The notes under the pieces: model-generated
What the model was told of the DNA's origin: nothing
What the model saw: the letters and a program-made list of their open reading frames with translations, nothing else
Database searches by the model: none
NCBI GenBank assembly: GCA_025454925.1
Contig: JALONM010000005.1
Location: 62,001-126,000 of the forward strand
Direction of reading: 5' to 3'
DNA: 64,000 bases
Origin: Cytophagaceae bacterium
GTDB taxonomy: Bacteria; Bacteroidota; Bacteroidia; Cytophagales; Cytophagaceae
In this document: one piece after another, positions 12,198 to 20,212 of the stretch
Layout: each line of letters opens with the position of its first letter
Numbering within the stretch: the first letter of the stretch is position 1
Translations under genes and position numbers: made by a program

Positions 12198-12251
12198 TTC
12201 TTCTTCTTTAAAAAAAGAAGCGTAACAATCAGTATTGTTAAGCTCCATTTC

Positions 12252-12327
12252 TGGAGCGGGAGACGAGGTTCGAACCCGCGACCTATAGCTTGGAAGGCTA
12301 TCGCTCTACCAACTGAGCTACTCCCGC
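12252..12327 (-). tRNA. tRNA-Gly (anticodon TCC)
   Basis: A 76-nt cloverleaf including an encoded CCA end. The acceptor stem is GCGGGAG/CTCCCGC, the anticodon loop is CTTCCAA and the T-loop is TTCGAAC. It is the second tRNA of the tuf-linked cluster. Confidence 0.97.
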
Positions 12328-12367
12328 TTGTATATTAATATGTATTCTTTTTTATTCTACTAGAGAA

Positions 12368-12454
12368 TGGTGGGGGAAAGAGGATTCGAACCTCTGAAGT
12401 CATAAAGACAACAGATTTACAGTCTGTCCCAGTTGGCCGCTTTGGTATTCCCCC
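12368..12454 (-). tRNA. tRNA-Tyr (anticodon GTA)
   Basis: An 87-nt class II tRNA with encoded CCA. The acceptor stem is GGGGGAA/TTCCCCC, the anticodon arm is CAGAC-TGTAAAT-CTG, and there is a long variable arm, as expected for bacterial tRNA-Tyr. It is the first gene of the tRNA-tuf unit. Confidence 0.97.
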
Positions 12455-12514
12455 AACTAGTATAATTCTTTAAAAGAACTTACTCTTTCTGCTTATACAG
12501 CTCTGAAAGGACTG

Positions 12515-12545
12515 CAAAATTACAGGAATTTATATATCAGTCAAA
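12515..12545 (-). promoter_or_regulatory. Bacteroidota-type promoter for the tRNA-Tyr/Gly/Thr-tuf unit
   Basis: On the minus strand TTTG (12542-12545), then exactly 19 bp, then TAATTTTG (12515-12522), a perfect match to TTTG-N19-TAnnTTTG. Transcription would start roughly 55 bp before the tRNA-Tyr 5' end. No other promoter-like match was found ahead of the cluster. Confidence 0.75.
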
Positions 12546-12577
12546 TTTTGATGAGGATTTTTTAAAAAAAATTATCT

Positions 12578-12904
12578 CTATACCGAAAAACTCTCTCCAC
12601 AACCGCAGGTGCGTGTGGCATTGGGGTTTACAAACTGAAAACCTTTACCGTTTAGCCCATCGGTAAAATCAAGCGTGGTGCCTGCCAGGTATAATAAACT
12701 CTTCTTATCTACCAATATCTTGATGCCCTTATCTTCAAACACTTGATCATTCCCTTGAATCTGATCATCAAATTTCAAGTCGTACATCAGGCCGGAGCAT
12801 CCACCACCCTGTACCGAAACTCGTATGTGATGCTGATCGGAATGGCCTTCTTTGTGTTTGAGCTCTATTACGTGCTCTTTTGCTTTATCTGTTATTGAAA
12901 TCAT
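12578..12904 (-). CDS. A-type iron-sulfur cluster carrier (IscA/SufA/ErpA family)
   Basis: Small cytosolic protein of 108 aa that carries Fe-S clusters to target enzymes. The three family cysteines are present: one in GGGCSGLMY (about residue 36) and two in the C-terminal TRTCGCGESF. The length is typical of the family. It is transcribed away from mce and no isc or suf genes are nearby. IscA, SufA and ErpA cannot be separated from sequence alone. Confidence 0.93.
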   Translation of the reverse strand: MISITDKAKEHVIELKHKEGHSDQHHIRVSVQGGGCSGLMYDLKFDDQIQGNDQVFEDKGIKILVDKKSLLYLAGTTLDFTDGLNGKGFQFVNPNATRTCGCGESFSV

Positions 12905-13026
12905 ATCCGTCTTCTATTGAATTAGGTCTCCTATATTGGTGAATTACATGGAAAAAACGTAACATCACTCACTTATAAGGTTAGAACAAGAACCTTGTAG
13001 CTTTAGTTCGTAAATATACATAAGGA

Positions 13027-13428
13027 ATGGCAAAAGTAGAACATATTGGCATTGCAGTTCAAAACATGGAGGATGCGATCAAAACCTATACCCTCCTGTT
13101 GGGAGTTTCTCCTTATAAGGAGGAGTTGGTAGAAAGTGAAGGGGTTCGCACGGTATTTTTTCAACTCGAAAATATTAAAATTGAATTACTCGAAGCCTTG
13201 AGCACTCAAAGTCCTGTAGGAAAGTTTTTGGAAAAAAGGGGAGAAGGCCTTCACCACATTGCCCTGGAACCGAACCGTGACATCGCTGATCAGCATCAAT
13301 ACCTGCAATCGAATACAATTAAACTGCTGAATGAAAAACCCAAGGAAGGCGCTGACGAAAAAAATATTTTCTTTGTACACCCTAAAGACGCCCATGGCGT
13401 ATTATTGGAATTCTGTAAAGAGCAGTAG
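13027..13428 (+). CDS. mce: Methylmalonyl-CoA epimerase
   Basis: VOC-fold metalloenzyme that interconverts (2R)- and (2S)-methylmalonyl-CoA, 133 aa. The N-terminal VEHIGIAVQNM gives the first metal ligand (His), GLHHIALE the next, and LLEFCKE a C-terminal Glu, as in the family. The window also holds an acyl-CoA carboxylase beta subunit, consistent with a propionyl-CoA/succinyl-CoA route, although the two genes are about 9 kb apart. It converges with the S41 protease gene with a 5-bp gap. Confidence 0.92.
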   Translation: MAKVEHIGIAVQNMEDAIKTYTLLLGVSPYKEELVESEGVRTVFFQLENIKIELLEALSTQSPVGKFLEKRGEGLHHIALEPNRDIADQHQYLQSNTIKLLNEKPKEGADEKNIFFVHPKDAHGVLLEFCKEQ

Positions 13429-13433
13429 AATGT

Positions 13434-15062
13434 TTATTTAGACTTATCCAGCGCTTTAGCCTTGGCAAACTGTTGTAAGGCTGCCATATAAATTTCATCG
13501 GTGAGATTGACTACGGGGTAAAAGCCTTCGTTTCCGAACATACTCCTGCCAATATAGGCTTTCACATTGGTGCGCAAAAACTCTTTGGATTTATGAAACT
13601 GGAGCGCATTATACCGAACTCCGGATTTTTCTCCCAACTGTACCAAATCCTTAAGCATGACATCTGTCACTTTAAAGTTCGATTTAAAATCATCCAGCGA
13701 CATGGCCTTCAAGATGGCTTTGTTATTGGTAAAGTACTCCAAGGTAAATTCCCGGATCAGGTTTTTATTGAATAGATCCAGAAGGTAATCGGTTAATACG
13801 GTTGTATCGCGGGGAACAAATACATCGGGCATAATGCCACCGCCTCCATATACAGTGCGTCCTCTGGTAGTTTTGTATTTGAGCGAATCCGCAAACTTAA
13901 TACTGTCTGCTGAAAAGAATTCTCCCTTTTTGTATCGGTTTAATAAGTCCGAGTTGTATTTATCGAGATTATCTTTGTCGTATGGTTTTTGAATACTGCG
14001 GCCACTTGGCGTAAAATACCTTGAAATGGTTAGCCGCAATTGAGATTCATCACTCAACGGAATGGGGCGCTGTACCAAGCCTTTACCAAAAGTTTTCCTA
14101 CCCACGAGCAAACCTCGGTCATTATCTTGAATAGCTCCTGCAAGGATCTCGGAGGCTGAAGCGGAACCTTCGTTCACCAAAATAATCAGGGCTCCGCGCT
14201 CAAAGTCTCCATTCATTTCAGATTCCACCTTCTGATCGTAACGAGAACCTTTGCCGTCTGTAAATACAATTAATTTATTGCCACTTAAAAACTGATCGGC
14301 GATATCTGTAGCCTTATCCATATACCCGCCCGGATTATCCTTTAGATCCAGGATGAGTTGCTTCATCCCTTTGGATTTAAGTTTAGCAAGCGCACTTTTA
14401 AATTCTTCGAAGGTATTTTCGGCAAAGCGACTGATTTTGATGTAACCCGTTTCTTTGTCGACCATATAGAATACATCAATGGAATAGGTTGGAATCTTGT
14501 CGCGAATGATTTCTACGGCAACCAGATTCTTCTGATTTTTTCTTCGAATGTCTAATTTTACGGTAGTTCCTTTTTTGCCGCGCAATTTTTTAAACACATC
14601 GGAAGTGGTAATTCCCACACCTGCCACCAACTCTTCATCAACTTTCACAATTTTATCTCCTGCCTGCAAACCTGCTTGTTCGGAGGGCCCACCAGAAATA
14701 GGAGCTACTACATAGATGGTATCTTTAATTATATTAAACTCTATTCCAATGCCTTCAAAGTTCCCTTCCAATTGTGACATGGCCATTTCCAGATCTCGCT
14801 TGGGGATGTAGGAAGTATGAGGGTCTAATTTTTCCAACATTTTATCGATGGAATAATCTACCAATTCATCAATGTTTACGGAGTCGACATAATCTTTATC
14901 TACCAAGGCCAATATTTCCATATAGCGAAGGTAATTGCCCTTGATGTCACCTTGCATATTATTATTTGACAAAACGGCTCCCAGAAATACACCACACACC
15001 AGGGCCAGTGCCAGAAAGATGGGTAACTTCACCTGCATTCTTGAATTTCTGTATTGGGACAT
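13434..15062 (-). CDS. S41 family C-terminal processing peptidase
   Basis: Periplasmic tail-specific serine protease, 542 aa. An N-terminal membrane anchor or signal (about residues 11-32) is followed by a helical cap, a PDZ domain (about 100-180, FEGIGIEFN...GLQAGDKIVKVD), and the S41 catalytic core. The nucleophile lies in NEGSASASEILAG (residues 297-309) and the general-base Lys is K327 in TFGKGLVQ. Both catalytic residues are intact, so an active protease is expected. The C-terminal 150 residues resemble the extension seen in Bacteroidota CtpA proteins. Confidence 0.93.
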   Translation of the reverse strand: MSQYRNSRMQVKLPIFLALALVCGVFLGAVLSNNNMQGDIKGNYLRYMEILALVDKDYVDSVNIDELVDYSIDKMLEKLDPHTSYIPKRDLEMAMSQLEGNFEGIGIEFNIIKDTIYVVAPISGGPSEQAGLQAGDKIVKVDEELVAGVGITTSDVFKKLRGKKGTTVKLDIRRKNQKNLVAVEIIRDKIPTYSIDVFYMVDKETGYIKISRFAENTFEEFKSALAKLKSKGMKQLILDLKDNPGGYMDKATDIADQFLSGNKLIVFTDGKGSRYDQKVESEMNGDFERGALIILVNEGSASASEILAGAIQDNDRGLLVGRKTFGKGLVQRPIPLSDESQLRLTISRYFTPSGRSIQKPYDKDNLDKYNSDLLNRYKKGEFFSADSIKFADSLKYKTTRGRTVYGGGGIMPDVFVPRDTTVLTDYLLDLFNKNLIREFTLEYFTNNKAILKAMSLDDFKSNFKVTDVMLKDLVQLGEKSGVRYNALQFHKSKEFLRTNVKAYIGRSMFGNEGFYPVVNLTDEIYMAALQQFAKAKALDKSK

Positions 15063-15206
15063 AGGAACCTAAAAATTTGACGACAACACTACCTTGCCTT
15101 TCCTCTGCGATTGCGCTGTCATTCGCTTTTCACCTGTTTTCGCAGAGTGGTCTACAATATACTAAATTTGCATTTCTTTACGCGCGCATGCAGGGGTAAA
15201 TTTGAT

Positions 15207-15237
15207 TTTTTATCTGAACTTGGATTGTGTACCTTTG
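15207..15237 (+). promoter_or_regulatory. Candidate promoter for ruvX
   Basis: TACCTTTG (15230-15237) matches TAnnTTTG six bases before the chosen start codon; the -33 position holds TTTT rather than TTTG. Two more TAnnTTTG matches (TAAATTTG) lie at 15163-15170 and 15197-15204. Which one is used cannot be decided here. Confidence 0.35.
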
Positions 15238-15242
15238 AATGC

Positions 15243-15656
15243 ATGGGGAGACTATTAGCCATTGATTATGGACGTAAGCGCACTGGATTGGCCGTTAGTG
15301 ATCCGCTTAAAATCATTGCTACCGCCTTAGAAACGGTAGAAACGAATGTACTTCTTCTGTACCTGAAAAAATATTGCTTTAACGAACCGGTTGATCACTT
15401 TATCATGGGTATGCCCAGGCAATTAAACAACGAAGAATCTGACAATGCCAAGTATGTAAAAGCTTTTGCGTTGCAGTTGCAACAAGCTTTTCCTGAGATA
15501 CCTTTGACTTATGTGGACGAACGCTTTACTTCGCGCATTGCCCAGGACACCTTACTTCAAGGTGGAATGAAGAAAAAGGATAGACAAAACAAAAGTACTA
15601 TCGACAAAATCAGCGCCGTGTTAATTTTACAAACTTTCATGCAACAATCACGTTGA
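15243..15656 (+). CDS. ruvX: Putative pre-16S rRNA nuclease (YqgF/RuvX, Holliday junction resolvase-like)
   Basis: RNase H-fold protein implicated in 16S rRNA 5'-end processing, 137 aa. The start MGRLLAIDYGRKRTGLAVSD carries the first catalytic Asp; the conserved GMPRQLN and YVDERFTS segments follow, and the C-terminal D in TIDKISAVLIL completes the site. The frame is open 44 codons further upstream, but that stretch shows no family similarity. Its stop overlaps the next start (TGATG), so translational coupling with the WG-repeat gene is likely. Confidence 0.9.
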   Translation: MGRLLAIDYGRKRTGLAVSDPLKIIATALETVETNVLLLYLKKYCFNEPVDHFIMGMPRQLNNEESDNAKYVKAFALQLQQAFPEIPLTYVDERFTSRIAQDTLLQGGMKKKDRQNKSTIDKISAVLILQTFMQQSR

Positions 15657-17725
15657 TGAACTTTTATTTGCGATTCTTATTTGCCTTTATATTTTTTTGT
15701 AGCCTACGCTCACAGTCTCTCCCATGTATAGAGGCGACAGGCTGGGATGGTGGCAAAATTAAAATACCCGATAGTTTAAAATCGAAACGTCATATCCTAT
15801 TTAAGTTAGGACCAGACAGTATTGCTACATATGGTTTGATTTCAGGATCCGGAAAAATACTCTCGGAGCCCATATACGACTCCCTTGTATGGCTAAGCGA
15901 AACGAGTGGATTCTTCAGTCTTCAGAAAAATCTCCCATCGCATTGGAATTGGCAAAGATTAAAAGGTGATCTTGTATTGAAAGCACCATATCAATCATTG
16001 CAGGCCGTATCTGGAGGGGTATTAGCGACTCCAGTGGTTGAGACAAGCAAAAAAAACCGGCCCGAATGGTATGACCTTTCCGGGAATCGATTGCAAGAAC
16101 CGACGTATGATAGTCTCGTGCTATCAGGAAATTTTGTTCTTACTTTTCTGCATGGCGAAGCTAATGTGTACCCTTCTCTGCAACAAGCACCTTTGGTTCA
16201 TGTAAAAAAAATCAACAAAGAAACTGTTTCGTTTTTTCCAAGGTGGCATTTATCCAACACCTCTCGCATGCTATTTGCCGATAGTCTTCGCTACTTTAAT
16301 GATAGTACCCTTCTCGTACAGCGCGGCGATGTTTGGGGAGGCATGGATACTTCCTTACAGGTAAAGATTCCATTTGTTTTTACCTCAATCATTGCGGTGG
16401 ACCCAGTGGTGCTGGGCAAACGCGATGATGGCTTTGCAGGCATGCTACGAAACGGCGAATGGATATTTGAAAAAGCCGATACCGCCTGGATCGATACGAA
16501 GCACTACATCCATTGGAAAAAAGCCAATCGACATTTTATAGCGCATCGTTCAGGGAAGTCTTTACGGGCAGAAGGATTTGAAGATTGCCGTACACTTTGC
16601 AACTCCTTGCTGGCTGCCCGGGAAAACAACCTATGGGGCTATTGGCATGTGCAAGGAAAATGGCAGATACCGCCCAAGTATGCGGAAGCTTTTGACTTTA
16701 AGCATGGCTATGCACTGGTAAAAACTCCCGCGCCGGAAGCTGCGTGGGCACTGGCAGACCGGAACGACAGCGTGTTTTTTCGTCGCATGGACGCGGTGAT
16801 GTACTATCATGGTTTTCTGCAGTATAAGACTTGCAGCGACTCCATGTATGCGGGAGAACCTTCCTGGGAATTGCATTATCCTTTCCCCCCCTATCGTTAC
16901 GAAGCCATAGAGCCGTGGGTACTGGGGTATTTCAAAACCAGAAATGGAACATTGGTTGGCGCTCTTAACAAACAAGGCAAAGAAATTGTGTATTGCCATC
17001 AGGATACTCTGTTCGATCCGGATCCGGAGGATCATTATTTTTTTTATAAAAGAACCAATGGAAGCATTGGCATTTCGGATTCCTCTGGAAGCAGAACCTT
17101 GTACACCACTTTTCGGTTTCCTCAATGCGGACAATTAAAAAATGGGATGTGCCGATTTCAGGAAAATGGCTTGTTTGGCTTTTTTGATATTTATGGAAAC
17201 ATCCGTATTTCGGCCCAATATCCATCGATAGAAGAGTTCAGCCACCAGGCAGTAGCCGTTATGTTGAAAGGCAAATGGGGTTATTTAGACCGTAACGAAA
17301 AAATAATTATTCAACCTTATTATTCTCTGGCGTTACCTGCACAAAAAGGATTTGCTATAGCAAGTCAAGGAAAAAAGTGGGAATTTATTTCCACCCGTAC
17401 CGGGCAGCGCATCAATACCAGCGTATACGATCGCTTCCAGCAACTTCCTTCAGGAAACTTCCTCGTTTGGAAAGGGAAAAAGGTGGGCCTTACCTCACCG
17501 GAAGGAAAAGAAATTTTCTCTCCCAAATACGACTGTATTGTACCGATGTTGAATCATTGGTACGCTGTAAACCGTGATGGTAACTATGGCGTGCTGGATG
17601 CTCAGGAAAACCTGATCATCAATTTTCAGCATATCGGAATCCTCTGCCACGAGCCGAATAAGCACTGCTGGTTTAAAACCTTAGTTCCACCGATTGCTCT
17701 CCCTCATGAAAATCGCAGTCATTAG
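15656..17725 (+). CDS. WG-repeat-containing exported protein
   Basis: Protein of 689 aa with an N-terminal hydrophobic signal (FLFAFIFFCSLRSQS). It is built of divergent WG (KWGxxDxxG) beta-type repeats, clearest from about residue 300 on, e.g. LWGYWHVQGKWQIPPKY and KWGYLDRNEKIIIQPYY. WG repeats are common in Bacteroidota exported proteins but their function is not defined. It overlaps ruvX by one base and the next WG gene by 20 bases, suggesting one mRNA. Start chosen at the ATG within TGATG. Confidence 0.85.
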   Translation: MNFYLRFLFAFIFFCSLRSQSLPCIEATGWDGGKIKIPDSLKSKRHILFKLGPDSIATYGLISGSGKILSEPIYDSLVWLSETSGFFSLQKNLPSHWNWQRLKGDLVLKAPYQSLQAVSGGVLATPVVETSKKNRPEWYDLSGNRLQEPTYDSLVLSGNFVLTFLHGEANVYPSLQQAPLVHVKKINKETVSFFPRWHLSNTSRMLFADSLRYFNDSTLLVQRGDVWGGMDTSLQVKIPFVFTSIIAVDPVVLGKRDDGFAGMLRNGEWIFEKADTAWIDTKHYIHWKKANRHFIAHRSGKSLRAEGFEDCRTLCNSLLAARENNLWGYWHVQGKWQIPPKYAEAFDFKHGYALVKTPAPEAAWALADRNDSVFFRRMDAVMYYHGFLQYKTCSDSMYAGEPSWELHYPFPPYRYEAIEPWVLGYFKTRNGTLVGALNKQGKEIVYCHQDTLFDPDPEDHYFFYKRTNGSIGISDSSGSRTLYTTFRFPQCGQLKNGMCRFQENGLFGFFDIYGNIRISAQYPSIEEFSHQAVAVMLKGKWGYLDRNEKIIIQPYYSLALPAQKGFAIASQGKKWEFISTRTGQRINTSVYDRFQQLPSGNFLVWKGKKVGLTSPEGKEIFSPKYDCIVPMLNHWYAVNRDGNYGVLDAQENLIINFQHIGILCHEPNKHCWFKTLVPPIALPHENRSH

Positions 17726-18950
17726 TTTTTTTTTCCTTTTTTGTAGTTGGCTAAAGGGTCAGACGCTTACTCCATTCCAAAAAGATGGCCAATGGGGAAT
17801 ACGCGACGAGCGAGGGAAAACGATTCTGGAACCACAATTCAAGGAAATCGGAGAAATAAAATCAGCAGAAGGAATCATACCCGTTAAAAACCAACATGGG
17901 AAATGGGGATTTTGGAAATGGAAAGAACTCTTGCTGGAATGCCAGTTCGACAACTTTCGATTTACCAAGGTAAACACGCTATTGGTTCAACAACATACAC
18001 GTTGGGGCATATACACGCTGGAAGGGCGCTGTCTCCTACCCTGCCGGTATAAATACATCAACCACCTCGACGCCCATGTTTATAAGGCCGGCTTATACAA
18101 TCAATGGACGTTGCGATCTTTTTCCAACGAAATCAAAACCCGTTACGAGTACGATTCCCTCTGGTACATGGGCGATAATATTTTAAAATTTTGTCAAGTG
18201 GGTAATTACGGACTCATGGACATGAAAGGAACGGTAATCACTACCGAAAACACCGATCTCTTTTTAAGCATGCAGCCTTTGCAGGCAGAAAAAATAAAAA
18301 CCAAGCCTGCGTTGGTAAAACCAGAGGAGTCCTTCAAACCCACAGGGCTGGCCTACGAAAAAGTTTTTCCGTTCCGGGAAGGATTTGCCCGCTACCTGTA
18401 TCAGCGAAAATATGGTTTTATTGATCGGCAGAGTAATATCCGGCTTGTGCCGCAATATGAAGACGCCGGCGATTTCAGCGAATCCATGGTCGCCATTAAA
18501 CTGATGGGGAAATGGGGTTTTATGGACACCCTGGAGCGCTTGCGGGTTCAGCCTTATTACGACCAGGTCTGGAATTTTCAAAACGGAGTAGCACTCGTTC
18601 GAGAAGGCAACACGTTTAATTTCGTAAACAAAGACGGTAGGCCTCTTTACGAAACGTCCTTTGAACGCATTACACCAACCCCCTTTGGCAGGTACATCCT
18701 ACAAAAAAACGGAAAGTTTGGTTTAGCCGACAGCCATGGTAAAGAAATGGTTAGCACCAAATACGAACGCATAGAAGAATTACCCAACCGCTACATCCTT
18801 GCTATGGAGCATGGATTGTTTGGCGTACTTGACCCGCAAGGCAATCAGGTCGTTGCTTTCAATTATTCGGTGCTTCAATACGATTGGGATCACCAGCAAA
18901 TACTTTGCATGGAACCCGGTGGAGAAATCCGCTTGGAGATACAACCCTGA
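17706..18950 (+). CDS. WG-repeat-containing exported protein
   Basis: Protein of 414 aa with an N-terminal signal (MKIAVISFFFLFCSWLKGQ), followed by WG repeats such as DGQWGIRDERGKTILEP, KWGFMDTLERLRVQPYY and KFGLADSHGKEMVSTKY. The start at 17706 gives a clean signal peptide and overlaps the upstream paralogous gene by 20 bases. It is distinct in sequence from that neighbour, so the pair looks like an old duplication. Function unknown. Confidence 0.87.
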   Translation: MKIAVISFFFLFCSWLKGQTLTPFQKDGQWGIRDERGKTILEPQFKEIGEIKSAEGIIPVKNQHGKWGFWKWKELLLECQFDNFRFTKVNTLLVQQHTRWGIYTLEGRCLLPCRYKYINHLDAHVYKAGLYNQWTLRSFSNEIKTRYEYDSLWYMGDNILKFCQVGNYGLMDMKGTVITTENTDLFLSMQPLQAEKIKTKPALVKPEESFKPTGLAYEKVFPFREGFARYLYQRKYGFIDRQSNIRLVPQYEDAGDFSESMVAIKLMGKWGFMDTLERLRVQPYYDQVWNFQNGVALVREGNTFNFVNKDGRPLYETSFERITPTPFGRYILQKNGKFGLADSHGKEMVSTKYERIEELPNRYILAMEHGLFGVLDPQGNQVVAFNYSVLQYDWDHQQILCMEPGGEIRLEIQP

Positions 18951-18955
18951 GACCT

Positions 18956-19426
18956 TTATAATTCGTCGGACATAAATGCTTCGAGATTTTTGCGGGCATT
19001 CTCTTTCACCTGATTTTCCACAAAGCCCGTCCAGCCTAATAAGCTCCCCATAAGCCCCAATGCCTGCCCTGCCCATTCATGAAAATCATATACGTCGTTC
19101 TGCCGTACGATTTTACCTTCCTTAAACTCAAAGCTAGATTTTACTTCCTTCGTTACGGAGTTACCGCTGGAAGCGTAGATATAACTTGCCTTCCAGGAAA
19201 CCTCGCCTTGCTGGTCATCGGCTTTTACATTACCGAATTCCAAGGAGAAATTTTTGCTGTTGATGCAGAATAATTCCCACATCGCGTGAATTTCCTCTGT
19301 TCTTAAATTAAGATACATAGGATCGCTGAAAACCGCATCGGAGGCATAAAATTTCTTCAGTCCCTGATGATTCTTCTTTTGCAGAGTAGCATAAAACTCA
19401 TTCAATATTACTTCATTCGGATGCAT
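18956..19426 (-). CDS. SnoaL/NTF2-like fold protein
   Basis: Cytosolic protein of 156 aa. The first 120 residues fit the SnoaL-like NTF2 fold: an N-terminal helix with EFYATLQKKNHQGLKKFYASDAVFSDP and an antiparallel sheet including GEVSWKASYIYASSGN. Members of this fold are enzymes or ligand-binding proteins, and no specific substrate can be inferred. A hydrophobic stretch (ALGLMGSLLGWTGF) lies near the C-terminus. It ends 6 bp from the convergent WG gene and lies just downstream of the Fur-type regulator. Confidence 0.75.
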   Translation of the reverse strand: MHPNEVILNEFYATLQKKNHQGLKKFYASDAVFSDPMYLNLRTEEIHAMWELFCINSKNFSLEFGNVKADDQQGEVSWKASYIYASSGNSVTKEVKSSFEFKEGKIVRQNDVYDFHEWAGQALGLMGSLLGWTGFVENQVKENARKNLEAFMSDEL

Positions 19427-19436
19427 ACAAGATCGT

Positions 19437-19847
19437 TTACTTTTGACAACCCGGACAAATTCCTTCGACCAGGTAACTATATTTCATGGCTTTAAATCCG
19501 GAAGGAATGTGTACCTCCGGGAATGGCACTTCCAGACAGCGCACTGATTCGCATTGAAGACATTTGAAATGCACATGATGGTCATTGTGATTATGATGGT
19601 GCTCCTCATGCTTGCATAATGCAAAACTTGGATTCCCATTGCTATCAGGTATTTTATGAATGAGACCATGTTCCTCAAACATTCCCAAAATGCGATACAA
19701 GGTAACCCTGTCGAAGCTATCGCCCAATTCCTTCAGCAAAGCAGCATTGGACCATACTTTATTCCCAGATTGAAATAATTCCAGCACAGCCATACGGGTA
19801 TTGGTAGATTTTAACCCATGGCTGCGTAAAAGTTCTTCCAAATTCAT
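19437..19847 (-). CDS. Fur family transcriptional regulator
   Basis: Metal-responsive repressor of the Fur/Zur/PerR superfamily, 136 aa. An N-terminal winged helix (LKSTNTRMAVLELF..., FDRVTLYRILGMFEEHGLIH) is followed by the dimerisation and metal domain, which carries the His-rich segment HEEHHHNHNDHHVHF and two Cys pairs (CLQC; CPGC) that form a structural zinc site. The metal specificity cannot be told. A perfect 14-bp palindrome lies 20 bp upstream of the start and may be its own operator. The SnoaL-like gene follows after 10 bp. Confidence 0.92.
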   Translation of the reverse strand: MNLEELLRSHGLKSTNTRMAVLELFQSGNKVWSNAALLKELGDSFDRVTLYRILGMFEEHGLIHKIPDSNGNPSFALCKHEEHHHNHNDHHVHFKCLQCESVRCLEVPFPEVHIPSGFKAMKYSYLVEGICPGCQK

Positions 19848-20212
19848 TTCGTTGATTTTTTCCAGTAGCGAATATATTCGCCGTTTATCAATATAGCTAT
19901 TTTTTTATCCCGGAAGAAGGTATAAAAATTTACCGACCATCTCTTTCTATCTAACCCTGAAAACTCGGATCTCTTCCACATAACCAACAAGGAAAATTAT
20001 TCTATATACCTAGCTTCAGAAACCTTGCATTCAGGTGCCATATGCGGATAGCATTTAGAAAGCAATGTCTTGAAAATGAATTGGTACAGAAATATCGTAC
20101 CGCTACAATCCAACAGGTAATGCGACGCAGGAACCATGGATTTACATTGTTTAACCTGACAATAATAGGATTTTAATAAAAAGTTTAATTCCCTTGACGA
20201 AACGAGAACTAT
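19848..20212. other. Intergenic region between divergent fur-type and chitinase genes
   Basis: A 365-bp AT-rich gap. The only distinct structure seen is the palindrome near the fur-type gene; the remainder shows no RNA gene or conserved ORF. An antisense frame at its right end is a shadow of the chitinase gene. Confidence 0.5.
19868..19881. promoter_or_regulatory. Candidate operator of the Fur-type regulator
   Basis: GCGAATATATTCGC is a perfect 14-bp palindrome located 20 bp upstream of the Fur-type gene start. The AT-rich core and dyad symmetry suit a dimeric Fur-family repressor, so autoregulation is plausible. The assignment is inferred from symmetry and position only. Confidence 0.4.

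Noticed and set aside
12048-12338. 96-aa plus-strand frame across tRNA-Thr and tRNA-Gly
   Set aside because: It reads through two tRNA genes on the opposite strand and contains their typical spurious peptide (RRGSNPRP-like).
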